The notes under the pieces are model-generated. The model ran no database searches. It was not told the origin of the DNA and saw only the letters and a program-made list of their open reading frames with translations. A stretch of DNA of 34,676 bases from Oscillospiraceae bacterium. Its GTDB lineage: Bacteria > Bacillota > Clostridia > Oscillospirales > Oscillospiraceae. Position 1 is the first letter of the stretch. Every line of letters begins with the position of its first letter. The stretch lies in the NCBI GenBank assembly GCA_024697625.1, contig JAILFJ010000106.1, positions 1 to 34,676 on the forward strand. Reading direction: 5' to 3'. The position numbers and the translations under genes were made by a program. Below, piece after piece: positions 8,997 through 16,925 of this stretch.

Positions 8997-10528
8997 TACT
9001 CAATGAACAGGGCCTGAAAAACCGGACCGAATGGGAGGAAAAGGGGTACCGGCTCCCGCAATACGACCGCGCCGCCATGGTCAGGAAGACCAGGGCCAAT
9101 CCCACCTGGCTGCACTTCGGCGCCGGGAACATCTTCAAGGCCTTCCAGGCCGACGCCTGCCAGCGCCTGCTGGACGCTGGCCTCGCCGAGACCGGCATCA
9201 TCGCAGCCGAGCGCCGTGAGAAGAAGCCCCAGACCAGCGACAACTATGTTGTCAAGGTCACTCTCCGCTCTGACGGCAACGTTGAGAAGGCTGTCGTCGG
9301 CAGCATTGCCGAGACGGTATACCTCTACGGAAACGAGGCCCGCCTGACCGAGATCTTTGAGAATCCCTCGCTGCAGATGGTCAGCTTCACCATCACGGAG
9401 AAGGGCTACAGTCTTGTCGACGGCAAGGGCGAGCATCTCTCCGATGTCGCGGAAGACCTCGCCGCCGGTCCCGACATTGCCAAAAGCTATATGGGCAGAC
9501 TCACTGCGCTGCTCTTCGCCCGCTATCGGAAGAATGCACAGCCCCTTGCGATGGTCAGCATGGACAACTGCAGCCACAACGGCGACAAACTCAAAGCGGC
9601 GATCACCGCCTTCGCCGACGCATGGGGCGACGAAGGTTTCAACAGCTGGCTCAGAGAATGTGTCAGCTTCCCCTGGTCCATGATCGATAAAATCACCCCG
9701 GGCCCCGACGCCTCTGTCGCCGCCATGCTGGAGCAGGACGGGCTCGCAGCGGGAACGCCTTTTGTAAACGCCGAAGAGAGCGAGTATCTGGTCATCGAGG
9801 ACGATTTCCCCAACGGCAGACCCTGCCTGGAGAAAGCCGGCATCTACTTCACCGACCGCGAGACGGTTGACAAGGTCGAACGCATGAAGGTCTGCACCTG
9901 CCTCAATCCCCTGCACACCTCTCTGGCCGTCTTCGGCTGCCTGCTGGGCTATGACCGCATCTGGAAAGAGATGCAGGATGAGGATCTGAAGAAGCTGGTG
10001 GAGATCGTAGGATATGAGGAAGGCCTGCCTGTGGTCATCGATCCCGGGATCATCCATCCGAAGGACTTCATCGACACCGTGGTCCGTGTCCGCATCCCCA
10101 ACTCCTTCCTTCCCGACATGCCCCAGCGCATCGCTGCTGATACCTCTCAGAAGCTCCCCATCCGTTTCGGTGAGACGATCAAGGCCTATCTGAAGTCCGA
10201 TACCCTGGACGTGAAGGATCTGAAGCGGATTCCTCTGGTGTTCGCAGGCTGGCTGCGCTATCTGATGGCCGTGGACGACGAGGGCAGGAGCTTTGAGCCA
10301 AGTCCCGACCCCCTGCTGGAGCTTGCTCAGGGTTATGTGGCGGACTGCCGCCTCGGCGAGGAGCCGGATACCGGGAAGCTCCACGGTCTGCTCTCCAACG
10401 CGGCGATCTTTGGCGTCGACCTGTATGAGGCCGGAATGGCGGACCGCGTCTGCGCCCTCTTTACCGAGCTTTGCGCAGGCCCCGGCGCAGTGCGGAAAAC
10501 CCTGCACAAATACGTGACGGAGGCCTGA
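8993..10528 (+). CDS. uxuB: Fructuronate reductase (mannitol dehydrogenase family)
   Basis: UxuB reduces D-fructuronate to D-mannonate with NADH. The protein is 511 aa and belongs to the long-chain polyol dehydrogenase family: a Rossmann NAD-binding N-terminus with HFGAGN (G43-A44-G45-N46) and the helical C-terminal mannitol-dehydrogenase domain with 'CLNPLHTSLAVFG' and the 'RIPNSFLPDMPQRIAADTSQ' region. The start at 8993 overlaps the uxuA stop (ATGA) and has AGGAGG at 8977-8982; an in-frame ATG at 8960 inside uxuA has no such site and was not chosen. The family also contains tagaturonate and mannitol oxidoreductases, but the place between uxuA and uxaC favours fructuronate. Confidence 0.93.
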   Translation: MILNEQGLKNRTEWEEKGYRLPQYDRAAMVRKTRANPTWLHFGAGNIFKAFQADACQRLLDAGLAETGIIAAERREKKPQTSDNYVVKVTLRSDGNVEKAVVGSIAETVYLYGNEARLTEIFENPSLQMVSFTITEKGYSLVDGKGEHLSDVAEDLAAGPDIAKSYMGRLTALLFARYRKNAQPLAMVSMDNCSHNGDKLKAAITAFADAWGDEGFNSWLRECVSFPWSMIDKITPGPDASVAAMLEQDGLAAGTPFVNAEESEYLVIEDDFPNGRPCLEKAGIYFTDRETVDKVERMKVCTCLNPLHTSLAVFGCLLGYDRIWKEMQDEDLKKLVEIVGYEEGLPVVIDPGIIHPKDFIDTVVRVRIPNSFLPDMPQRIAADTSQKLPIRFGETIKAYLKSDTLDVKDLKRIPLVFAGWLRYLMAVDDEGRSFEPSPDPLLELAQGYVADCRLGEEPDTGKLHGLLSNAAIFGVDLYEAGMADRVCALFTELCAGPGAVRKTLHKYVTEA

Positions 10529-10531
10529 AGG

Positions 10532-11914
10532 ATGCGTGCATTCATGGACCGGGAGTTTCTCCTGAGCACCGCTTCCGCCCGGGAGCTCTACCACGGGATT
10601 GCCGCGGGGCTTCCCATCATCGACTATCACTGCCATCTGGATCCGAAGGAAATCTGGGAGGACCGTCAGTTTGACAACATCACACAGGTCTGGCTGGGGG
10701 GAGACCACTACAAGTGGCGTCTCATGCGCTCCGCCGGTGTGGAGGAGCGGTTCATCACCGGTGACGCAACGGATCGGGAGAAGTTTCAGAAGTGGGCGGA
10801 GACGATCGGTCTTGCCATCGGGAACCCGCTCTATCACTGGAGCCACCTGGAGCTGCGGAATTACTTCGGCTATGAGGGCATCCTGAACGGAGATACCGCA
10901 GAGGATGTGTGGAAGCTCTGCAACGAGAAGCTTCGTTCACCGGAGATGAGCGCCCGAAAACTGATTCTGAACTCCAACGTGAAAGCGCTCTGCACCACAG
11001 ACGATCCCGCGGACACGCTGGAGTGGCACCGCAGGCTCGCCGAGAGCGATTTTCCTGTGAAGGTGCTGCCCAGCTTCCGCCCCGACAGAGCCCTCGCAAT
11101 CGACAGGCCGGACTATCTGGACTATCTGAAGCGTCTGGGCAGCCCCGCGAACTATCAGCAGCTGAAGTCCCGCCTGATGGAGAGGCTGGAATACTTTGTC
11201 TCGCTCGGCTGCCGCGTATCCGACCACGGCATGGAGGCGGTCCCCTTCGCGCCGGCGACTGACGAAGCGCTCGAAGCGATCTTTCTGAAACGCATGAACG
11301 GAGAGCTGCCCACTTCTCTGGAGGAGAAGCAGTTTCGGACTGCTCTTCTCATTGAGCTCGGAAGAGCCTACAGGAAGCATGGGCTCGTGATGCAGATCCA
11401 CTTTGGGGTCATCCGGGACAACGCCAGGCGTGTCTTCCGCGCTCTCGGCCCGGATGCCGGCATCGACTCGATCGGCGATACCGCCTCCGTCAAGGATCTC
11501 GCCGCCTTCCTGAACGCCCTGGACGAGACAGACGAGCTTCCGAAGACCATCCTCTATTCCCTCAACCCCAATGACAACACCGCCATCGAGACCGTCATGG
11601 GCGCATTCCAGACCGGCGAAGCGGTGGGCAAGCTTCAGCACGGCAGCGGCTGGTGGTTCAACGACAACAAGACCGGCATGATCGACCAGATGACCAGCCT
11701 TGCGAACGAGGGATACCTCGCCGGATTCGTCGGGATGCTGACCGACTCCCGCAGCTTTCTCTCCTACGCCCGGCATGAGTACTTCCGCCGGATTCTCTGT
11801 GACCTGATCGGCTCCTGGGTGGAGAACGGCGAGTTCCCGAACGATCGGAATGCCCTCCGTACCATTGTCGAGGGTATCTGTCTCCGAAACGCCGAGCGGT
11901 ATTTCAATCTGTAA
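10532..11914 (+). CDS. uxaC: Glucuronate isomerase
   Basis: UxaC interconverts D-glucuronate and D-fructuronate (and D-galacturonate and D-tagaturonate), the entry step of the pathway. The product is 460 aa, normal for the family, an amidohydrolase-like TIM barrel with the HxH metal motif (H33, H35 in DYHCHLDP) near the N-terminus and typical 'WWFNDNKTGM' and 'GMLTDSRSFLSY' segments near the C-terminus. It starts three bases after the uxuB stop, with an AAGG ribosome site in the overlap. It is the last gene of the operon; a GC-rich hairpin follows. The tagaturonate reductase and altronate dehydratase needed for galacturonate are absent here, so glucuronate is the likely substrate. Confidence 0.97.
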   Translation: MRAFMDREFLLSTASARELYHGIAAGLPIIDYHCHLDPKEIWEDRQFDNITQVWLGGDHYKWRLMRSAGVEERFITGDATDREKFQKWAETIGLAIGNPLYHWSHLELRNYFGYEGILNGDTAEDVWKLCNEKLRSPEMSARKLILNSNVKALCTTDDPADTLEWHRRLAESDFPVKVLPSFRPDRALAIDRPDYLDYLKRLGSPANYQQLKSRLMERLEYFVSLGCRVSDHGMEAVPFAPATDEALEAIFLKRMNGELPTSLEEKQFRTALLIELGRAYRKHGLVMQIHFGVIRDNARRVFRALGPDAGIDSIGDTASVKDLAAFLNALDETDELPKTILYSLNPNDNTAIETVMGAFQTGEAVGKLQHGSGWWFNDNKTGMIDQMTSLANEGYLAGFVGMLTDSRSFLSYARHEYFRRILCDLIGSWVENGEFPNDRNALRTIVEGICLRNAERYFNL

Positions 11915-11921
11915 TTACAGG

Positions 11922-11955
11922 CACCCGGCTGCCGGTGTCAGCGGCAGCCGGTGTG
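11922..11955 (+). terminator. GC-rich hairpin after uxaC
   Basis: A near-perfect 13-base stem (11922-11934 with 11942-11955, one bulge) and a 7-base loop lie eight bases after the uxaC stop. There is no T-run behind it, so it may protect the mRNA 3' end or assist the next hairpin rather than terminate alone. Confidence 0.55.
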
Positions 11956-12010
11956 CTCCGCCGAATATGCAGACATCGGAAGACCTGCCCCTGCGGCGGA
12001 CAGCACAAAA

Positions 12011-12051
12011 GCAGGAAGAGCCCGACGGGATTGAAGTCGGACTCTTTCTGC
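12011..12051 (+). terminator. Probable terminator of the uronate operon
   Basis: A 16-base stem with one mismatch and one G-T pair (12011-12026 with 12036-12051) around a 9-base loop, followed by GTCTTTAAA. It stands between uxaC and the promoter of the next unit. Confidence 0.6.
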
Positions 12052-12099
12052 GTCTTTAAAGGGGAACCTGCCGGTCCGGCGGCGCTGCTCTGCAGTCTC

Positions 12100-12127
12100 T
12101 TGCTTTTTCGGCGGTTTCTACTATACT
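12100..12127 (+). promoter_or_regulatory. Sigma-A-like promoter for the metallophosphoesterase/MFS unit
   Basis: TTGCTT (12100-12105), a 16-base spacer and TATACT (12122-12127) match the housekeeping consensus. Transcription would start near 12134, leaving a short leader before the ATG at 12159. Confidence 0.6.
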
Positions 12128-12158
12128 TTTTTCAGAATGAAAGGGGCTGGTGTGAAGG

Positions 12159-13256
12159 ATGGAATGGCTTGTGATTCTCGGAGCCGTGATGGCAGCGTCC
12201 TTTTTCGGCCTCGCCTATCTGACGGTCTGTGTCGGGCGATTCTCCTTTGTGCAAAGGCTCGCGCGCGGATCCGCCCGGAGAAGAACGGCGCTCTCCCTTG
12301 CCGTCATCGCAGCGGTGTTTGCTCTGCTGTCCCTCTGCATGTCCACAGTCAATGCGATCATTGTGCTTCTCCATGAAGTGCTGTTCTTTCTCCTGTTCGG
12401 GCTCCTGATCCGGATTGCCCGACACATCACCGGAAAAGCGCTCCACAGCAACTGGCAGGGCTGGCTGGCACTGGGCTTCTCTGTGATCTATCTCACAGTC
12501 GGGTATTATCAGTGCCGTCACGTCTGGCAGACGGACTATACGCTGAAAACAGAAAAGCAGATCGGCACACTGAAGATCGCCCTGATTGCGGACAGCCATC
12601 TCTGCACCACCTTCGACGGTGAGGGTTTTGCAAAGCACCTGAAATCCATCGAAGCGCAGGCGCCGGATTTGCTGGTGATCGCAGGGGATTTTGTGGATGA
12701 CGGGACGAGAAGGGACGATATGCTCCGCGCCTGTGAAGCGCTGGGCGAGATGCAGCTTCCCTGCGGGATCTGGTTTGCGTGCGGCAACCACGACGGAGGA
12801 TACTTCGGAAGCCGCGGCTTCAGTGCGGAGGATCTGGAGGCTGCCCTTCGGCAGAACGGCGTCCATGTTCTGGCGGATGATTGCGAGTCGGTCGGAGACC
12901 GGCTGATCATCGCAGGCAGGCGCGACAGTTCGCTGGGACCGCGGAAAGACATGGATGCGCTGCTTGAAGGCACCGACTCGGACCGCTACATCATTGTGCT
13001 CGATCACGAACCCAACGATTATGAAAACGAAGCCGGATCTCCGGCCGACCTTGTTCTCTCCGGACATACACACGGCGGCCAGCTGATCCCGATTACCTAT
13101 GTCGGCAGGTGGTTTGGTCTGCTGGACCGGGTATACGGCCATGAGAACAGGCTGGGCACGGATTTCATCGTGACTTCGGGCATCTCTGACTGGGAAATCC
13201 TGTTCAAAACAGGGACGCGTTCGGAATATGTAATGATCACAGTGGAGGAAAACTGA
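12159..13256 (+). CDS. Membrane-anchored metallophosphoesterase (YkuE/YaeI type)
   Basis: This 365-aa protein has about four N-terminal membrane segments (within residues 1-120) followed by a calcineurin-like phosphoesterase domain. The two-metal site motifs are complete: D145-x-H147 (IADSH), D177 (AGDF), N210-H211-D212 (GNHD), and the C-terminal GHTHGGQ with H303 and H305. Relatives include B. subtilis YkuE and E. coli YaeI (a UDP-diacylglucosamine pyrophosphatase-like enzyme); the true substrate here is unknown, but the anchor points to a lipid or envelope-linked phosphoester. The start has a weak ribosome site (GGGG about 12 bases upstream), so the exact start is less sure. The next gene follows after two bases. 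Confidence 0.85.
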   Translation: MEWLVILGAVMAASFFGLAYLTVCVGRFSFVQRLARGSARRRTALSLAVIAAVFALLSLCMSTVNAIIVLLHEVLFFLLFGLLIRIARHITGKALHSNWQGWLALGFSVIYLTVGYYQCRHVWQTDYTLKTEKQIGTLKIALIADSHLCTTFDGEGFAKHLKSIEAQAPDLLVIAGDFVDDGTRRDDMLRACEALGEMQLPCGIWFACGNHDGGYFGSRGFSAEDLEAALRQNGVHVLADDCESVGDRLIIAGRRDSSLGPRKDMDALLEGTDSDRYIIVLDHEPNDYENEAGSPADLVLSGHTHGGQLIPITYVGRWFGLLDRVYGHENRLGTDFIVTSGISDWEILFKTGTRSEYVMITVEEN

Positions 13257-13258
13257 AA

Positions 13259-14428
13259 ATGGGGTCTCTCCTCGTCGCCGTCATTTATCTCATCTTCATC
13301 AGCCTCGGCCTGCCGGATTCTCTGCTGGGGTCCGCGTGGCCGAAAATGCAGCTTGCTTTCGGAGTTCCTTCGTCTTACGCAGGCTATGTGTCCATGACCA
13401 TCTCTTTCATGACGATCATCTCGGCCCTGCTCAGCCCGCGGATGATCCGGAAGCTCCATACCAGATGGATCGTGATCCTGTCCATTCTGCTCACCGTGCT
13501 GGGGCTGCTCGGCTTTTCCGTCTGCAGGCAGTACTGGATGCTGTTTCTGTTTGCGGTTCCTTACGGTCTCGGTGCCGGAGCCATTGACGCCTCGGTCAAT
13601 CACTATGTGGCGAATCACTACTCGTCTTCCGTCATGAATTTTCTGCATTGCTTCTATGGCGTCGGTGCCGTGATCTCGCCTGCCATTATGGCGCATGCCT
13701 TAAAAGTGGCACGGTGGAATGAGGGCTACAGATGGACCGCCTTTGTCCAGATCGGGATTCTGCTGATCTGCATTCTGTCTCTGCCCCTGTGGAAGAAAAG
13801 CGAGGCCGGCGGTGAAGAGGAGGCGCAGAACAGCTCCGGAATCCGGGAAGCTCTGACTGTTCCCGGTGTGGTGCTGACCCTCATCGCCTTCTTCTCCTAC
13901 TGCGCCGGAGAAGCCACCTGCTTTCTGTGGACGCCGAGCTACTTTGCGGGGACAAGACCCGGTCTGAGCGACGGGACCATAGCCTCCTTCGGTTCTCTGA
14001 TCTTCGGCGGTCTGATGCTGGGCAGGCTGATCTCCGGTTTCATCTCCAACCGGCTGGGAGACCGGCTGCTGATCCGGCTGGGGATTGCAGTGGAGCTGGC
14101 GGGGATTCTGATGATCTTTCTGCCGTCACAGGGCTATCGCGTCGCCGCCGTCGGCTTTGTCGTCATCGGAACGGGCATGGGTCCGATCTATCCCGCCATC
14201 CAGCACATGGCACCGGCGAATTTCGGGAAGCGCCACAGTGCCGCGGTAATCGGTCTGCAGATGGCCTCAGCCTACATCGGCAGCACGTTTATGCCCATGG
14301 TGTTCGGCCACCTGCAGCAGGCTCTTGGGATCGGCATCATGCCGCAGTACCTGCTCGTTTTTGCTCTGCTCAACGTCGGCATGCTCGAGCTGGCATACCG
14401 AAGGCTCCGCCTCGGCAGAGCGTCCTAA
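13259..14428 (+). CDS. MFS transporter
   Basis: This 389-aa protein has twelve predicted membrane segments and a central cytoplasmic loop near residues 180-200 rich in Lys and Glu, as in major facilitator superfamily carriers. The N-terminal 'SLGLPDSLLGSAWP' stretch and the C-terminal 'GTGMGPIYPAIQHMAP' stretch resemble the FucP/fucose-permease-like branch often found in Clostridia, whose substrates are mostly unknown. It starts two bases after the phosphoesterase stop, with GGAGGA nine bases upstream, so the two genes form one operon. Neither sugar nor drug specificity can be inferred. Confidence 0.85.
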   Translation: MGSLLVAVIYLIFISLGLPDSLLGSAWPKMQLAFGVPSSYAGYVSMTISFMTIISALLSPRMIRKLHTRWIVILSILLTVLGLLGFSVCRQYWMLFLFAVPYGLGAGAIDASVNHYVANHYSSSVMNFLHCFYGVGAVISPAIMAHALKVARWNEGYRWTAFVQIGILLICILSLPLWKKSEAGGEEEAQNSSGIREALTVPGVVLTLIAFFSYCAGEATCFLWTPSYFAGTRPGLSDGTIASFGSLIFGGLMLGRLISGFISNRLGDRLLIRLGIAVELAGILMIFLPSQGYRVAAVGFVVIGTGMGPIYPAIQHMAPANFGKRHSAAVIGLQMASAYIGSTFMPMVFGHLQQALGIGIMPQYLLVFALLNVGMLELAYRRLRLGRAS

Positions 14429-14439
14429 GCTGTCACTGC

Positions 14440-14478
14440 AGGGCCTGAGAGCGTACGAAACATATGGTCTCAGGCCCT
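14440..14478. terminator. Bidirectional terminator between convergent genes
   Basis: An 11-base perfect stem (14440-14450 with 14468-14478) with a 17-base loop lies in the 54-base gap between the MFS gene (+) and the dehydrogenase gene (-). It is followed on the + strand by CTTGTTA. It can serve both genes. Confidence 0.7.
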
Positions 14479-14482
14479 CTTG

Positions 14483-15385
14483 TTATCCGTCGATCCCCAG
14501 CACCTCAAATACCGAATCCACAACCGCCTTTCCGTTTCTCTCCAGTGCTTCGTGGGTGCTGCCGGCAACGTGCATACCCGCAAGGAAGTTATCCAGTGAC
14601 AGCAGCGGATTGTCCGTTGAGGGCGGCTGCTCTTCAAACACGTCGAGACCCGCGGCGGCAATTATCCCCGATGTCAGCGCTTCATACAGGGCCTCTTCAT
14701 CCACCAGTCCGCCGCGGGCCGTATTGATCAGGATGAGGTTCGGGTTGCAGCCGCGGAAGCAGGATCGGCCGATCATGTGATAGGTCTCCGGGGTCAGCAG
14801 ACAGTGCAGGCTGACATAGTCGCAGACTGCGAAGAGTTCGTGCAGAGACATGGGTGCAAAGCCCAGATCCCTCAGCTCGGCATCGCTGCGGTGGGCGCTG
14901 CAGCAGCAGATTTCCATGCGAAACCCCTCTTTGCAGATCTGCGCAACATCCTGCGCCACGTGTCCGCTCCCGACCAGGCCGAGCCGTTTTCCCGACAGCT
15001 CGGATCCGACCGTCTCAGGCATTCCGAACGCAGGCAGGAGTCCCTTTCGCGTCTTCCGATCGATCTGTGTCACTTTTCGGGACAGATCCAGCATCATCGC
15101 AACCGCGTATTCCGCGACTGACCGCGAGTTGACCCCCGGTGTGTTTCTTACCGGGATCCCGCATTCTTCCGCCGCTCTGGTGTCGATTCTGTCAAGCCCT
15201 GCGCCGTGCTGCTGTATCAGTCTGCACCGCGTCGCCCTCCGTATCACATCCGCGGTGCAGTACTGCTGTCTCACGATGATTGCGTCGAGTTCTTCCGGCC
15301 GGTCAAAATGATCGACGATCTCGACATGCGCCTTCAGCCTTTCCAATGCGGACGGCGCGACGGGATCATTGAGATAGACTTTCAT
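14483..15385 (-). CDS. D-isomer-specific 2-hydroxyacid dehydrogenase
   Basis: This 300-aa NAD-dependent dehydrogenase of the phosphoglycerate-dehydrogenase superfamily would interconvert a 2-keto acid and a D-2-hydroxy acid. The order is a split catalytic domain and a central Rossmann fold with GSGHVAQ (GxGxxA). The catalytic Arg is in NTARGG, the Glu in FEEQPP, and the His in MHVAGST. The start has GGAGG eight bases upstream. It lies downstream of a methionine gamma-lyase gene in the same direction, 212 bases away. A 2-keto acid from methionine metabolism (2-oxobutyrate or keto-methylthiobutyrate) is a possible substrate, but this is inference; it could equally be a general phosphoglycerate-dehydrogenase-like enzyme. 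Confidence 0.88.
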   Translation of the reverse strand: MKVYLNDPVAPSALERLKAHVEIVDHFDRPEELDAIIVRQQYCTADVIRRATRCRLIQQHGAGLDRIDTRAAEECGIPVRNTPGVNSRSVAEYAVAMMLDLSRKVTQIDRKTRKGLLPAFGMPETVGSELSGKRLGLVGSGHVAQDVAQICKEGFRMEICCCSAHRSDAELRDLGFAPMSLHELFAVCDYVSLHCLLTPETYHMIGRSCFRGCNPNLILINTARGGLVDEEALYEALTSGIIAAAGLDVFEEQPPSTDNPLLSLDNFLAGMHVAGSTHEALERNGKAVVDSVFEVLGIDG

Positions 15386-15480
15386 ACTGTGTACCTCCGC
15401 TTCCGATCAGACTCTGCCGGGGTCGGTCGCGCCTGCTTTTTGCGGCGCTTCCCTCTTTCCCGGAGGTGGAAGATAACTGC

Positions 15481-15511
15481 TCTTGCGAAACCGGACCTCC
15501 CGTTCGCAAGA
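15481..15511. repeat. 9-base inverted repeat upstream of the 2-hydroxyacid dehydrogenase
   Basis: TCTTGCGAA (15481-15489) and TTCGCAAGA (15503-15511) form a perfect inverted repeat with a 13-base loop, about 95 bases before the dehydrogenase start. It could be a leader hairpin or a repressor site. No T-run follows on either strand. Confidence 0.45.
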
Positions 15512-15541
15512 CAGGCTGGCTGCGTCGACAGGGCGGCAGGT

Positions 15542-15567
15542 GCGGGCAGGCAAAAATACCTGCCCGC
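15542..15567 (-). terminator. Hairpin after the methionine gamma-lyase gene
   Basis: A 9-base perfect GC stem (15542-15550 with 15559-15567) and an AT-rich 8-base loop lie about 30 bases beyond the stop of the lyase gene. There is no T-run on the minus strand, so termination may be partial, with read-through to the dehydrogenase gene. Confidence 0.5.
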
Positions 15568-15597
15568 GCCTGCCGACCCGTTTTCTTTTATACGGTC

Positions 15598-16794
15598 TTA
15601 CACCAGCCCGGCAAGGGCCTGGTCGAAGTCCGCGATGATATCTTCCGGATTCTCAAGGCCGACCGAGATCCGTACCAGACCTTCTGAGATGCCGGACGCG
15701 GCCAGCTCTTCCGAAGTATAGGTAGAGTGCGTCATGGTCGCAGGGTGCTCCACAAGCGTCTCGGCATCGCCGAGAGAGACGGCAATGGTGCAGAGCTTCA
15801 GCCGGTTGATGGCTGCCGCAGCCGCTTTACGGTCCGCTTTCAGCTCGATGCTCAGCATGCCGCCGGGCAGAGACATCTGTTTTTTGGCGATCTCATAGCC
15901 CTCAAAATCCTCAAGGCCGGGATAGTATACCTTCTCCACAGCAGGATGATCATGCAGATAGCGGGCAACGGCCATCGCGTTTGCACTGTGGCGTTCCATA
16001 CGGATGTCCAGGGTCTTCAGTCCGCGCGCAATCAGGAATGCGTCAAAGGGACTCAGCACGGTCCCGGTCATATCCTTCAGGCCGAAAGACCGCACCTCGT
16101 TGATGAAGTCCGCCCTGCCTGCCACAAAGCCGGCAATGACGTCGCCATGTCCGTTCAGATACTTCGTCGCGGAGTGTACCACGATGTCCGCTCCGAGCTT
16201 CAGCGGCTGCTGGAGATAGGGAGAGGCAAAGGTGTTGTCGACGATCACCTTGATCCCGGGGTTGTATGCGTGTGCAATTTCGGCGACCGCAGCAATATCA
16301 ACCACTTTCATCGTCGGGTTGCAGGGGGATTCGAGATAGACGACTCTGGTCTTCGGCGTCAGATATGCTTTCAGCCCTTCCGGTTCCGTGAAGTCAGCGA
16401 AAGACGTCCTGACACCGAAGCGGCTCATGCCGTGGCTGAGCAGCGAGAAGGTGCAGCCGTACAGCGTGTCGGAAGCCAGGATCTCATCTCCGCCGGTGAC
16501 ACAGGTCCAGAGTGCGGCTGAGATTGCCCCCATTCCGGACGCCGTTCCCAGTGCCGCCTCGCCTCCTTCCAGAGCCGCGACCTTCTCTTCGGCGGTATTG
16601 ACTGTGGGATTGGACAGCCGCGTGTAGATGTAGCCCGCTTCCTCACCGGCGAAGCGTCTGCCGCCCTGTTCCACGGAATCGAACACAAAGGTTGAGGTCT
16701 GATAGATCGGGGTTGTCAGTGCATCGGCAGAATTCTCGTGTTTGCCGGCATGGATCTGTCTGGTCGCAAATCCACATTTGTTCAGATCGATCAT
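15598..16794 (-). CDS. megL: Methionine gamma-lyase (PLP-dependent, Cys/Met metabolism family)
   Basis: The 398-aa enzyme belongs to the fold-type I PLP family of cystathionine gamma-lyases/synthases. The Schiff-base lysine is K211 in HSATKYLNGHGD. The segment DTLYGCTF has Y112 and C114; a Cys at this place is the hallmark of true methionine gamma-lyases (Cys116 in Pseudomonas putida), while cystathionine-type relatives usually have another residue. It therefore probably splits L-methionine into methanethiol, ammonia and 2-oxobutyrate. It starts 131 bases after mtnA with a weak AAAGG ribosome site; this gap shows no SAM-I-type riboswitch core. A role in methionine breakdown or sulfur recycling beside mtnK-mtnA is likely (inference). 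Confidence 0.88.
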   Translation of the reverse strand: MIDLNKCGFATRQIHAGKHENSADALTTPIYQTSTFVFDSVEQGGRRFAGEEAGYIYTRLSNPTVNTAEEKVAALEGGEAALGTASGMGAISAALWTCVTGGDEILASDTLYGCTFSLLSHGMSRFGVRTSFADFTEPEGLKAYLTPKTRVVYLESPCNPTMKVVDIAAVAEIAHAYNPGIKVIVDNTFASPYLQQPLKLGADIVVHSATKYLNGHGDVIAGFVAGRADFINEVRSFGLKDMTGTVLSPFDAFLIARGLKTLDIRMERHSANAMAVARYLHDHPAVEKVYYPGLEDFEGYEIAKKQMSLPGGMLSIELKADRKAAAAAINRLKLCTIAVSLGDAETLVEHPATMTHSTYTSEELAASGISEGLVRISVGLENPEDIIADFDQALAGLV

Positions 16795-16925
16795 GAATCA
16801 TGCGCCTTTCTCTGATCGGATTGTTGTATGCTGCGATGCAGGGCAGCGTCATCTGTATCCTGCAGCGATTCCGCAGATTTCTGACCGCGTCATCGGCCGT
16901 CCGGGTGGTTTTGATGACTCCGGTC

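Noticed and set aside
16795..16925. SAM riboswitch before the methionine gamma-lyase gene
   Set aside because: No SAM-I core or terminator pair could be read in this gap on the minus strand.
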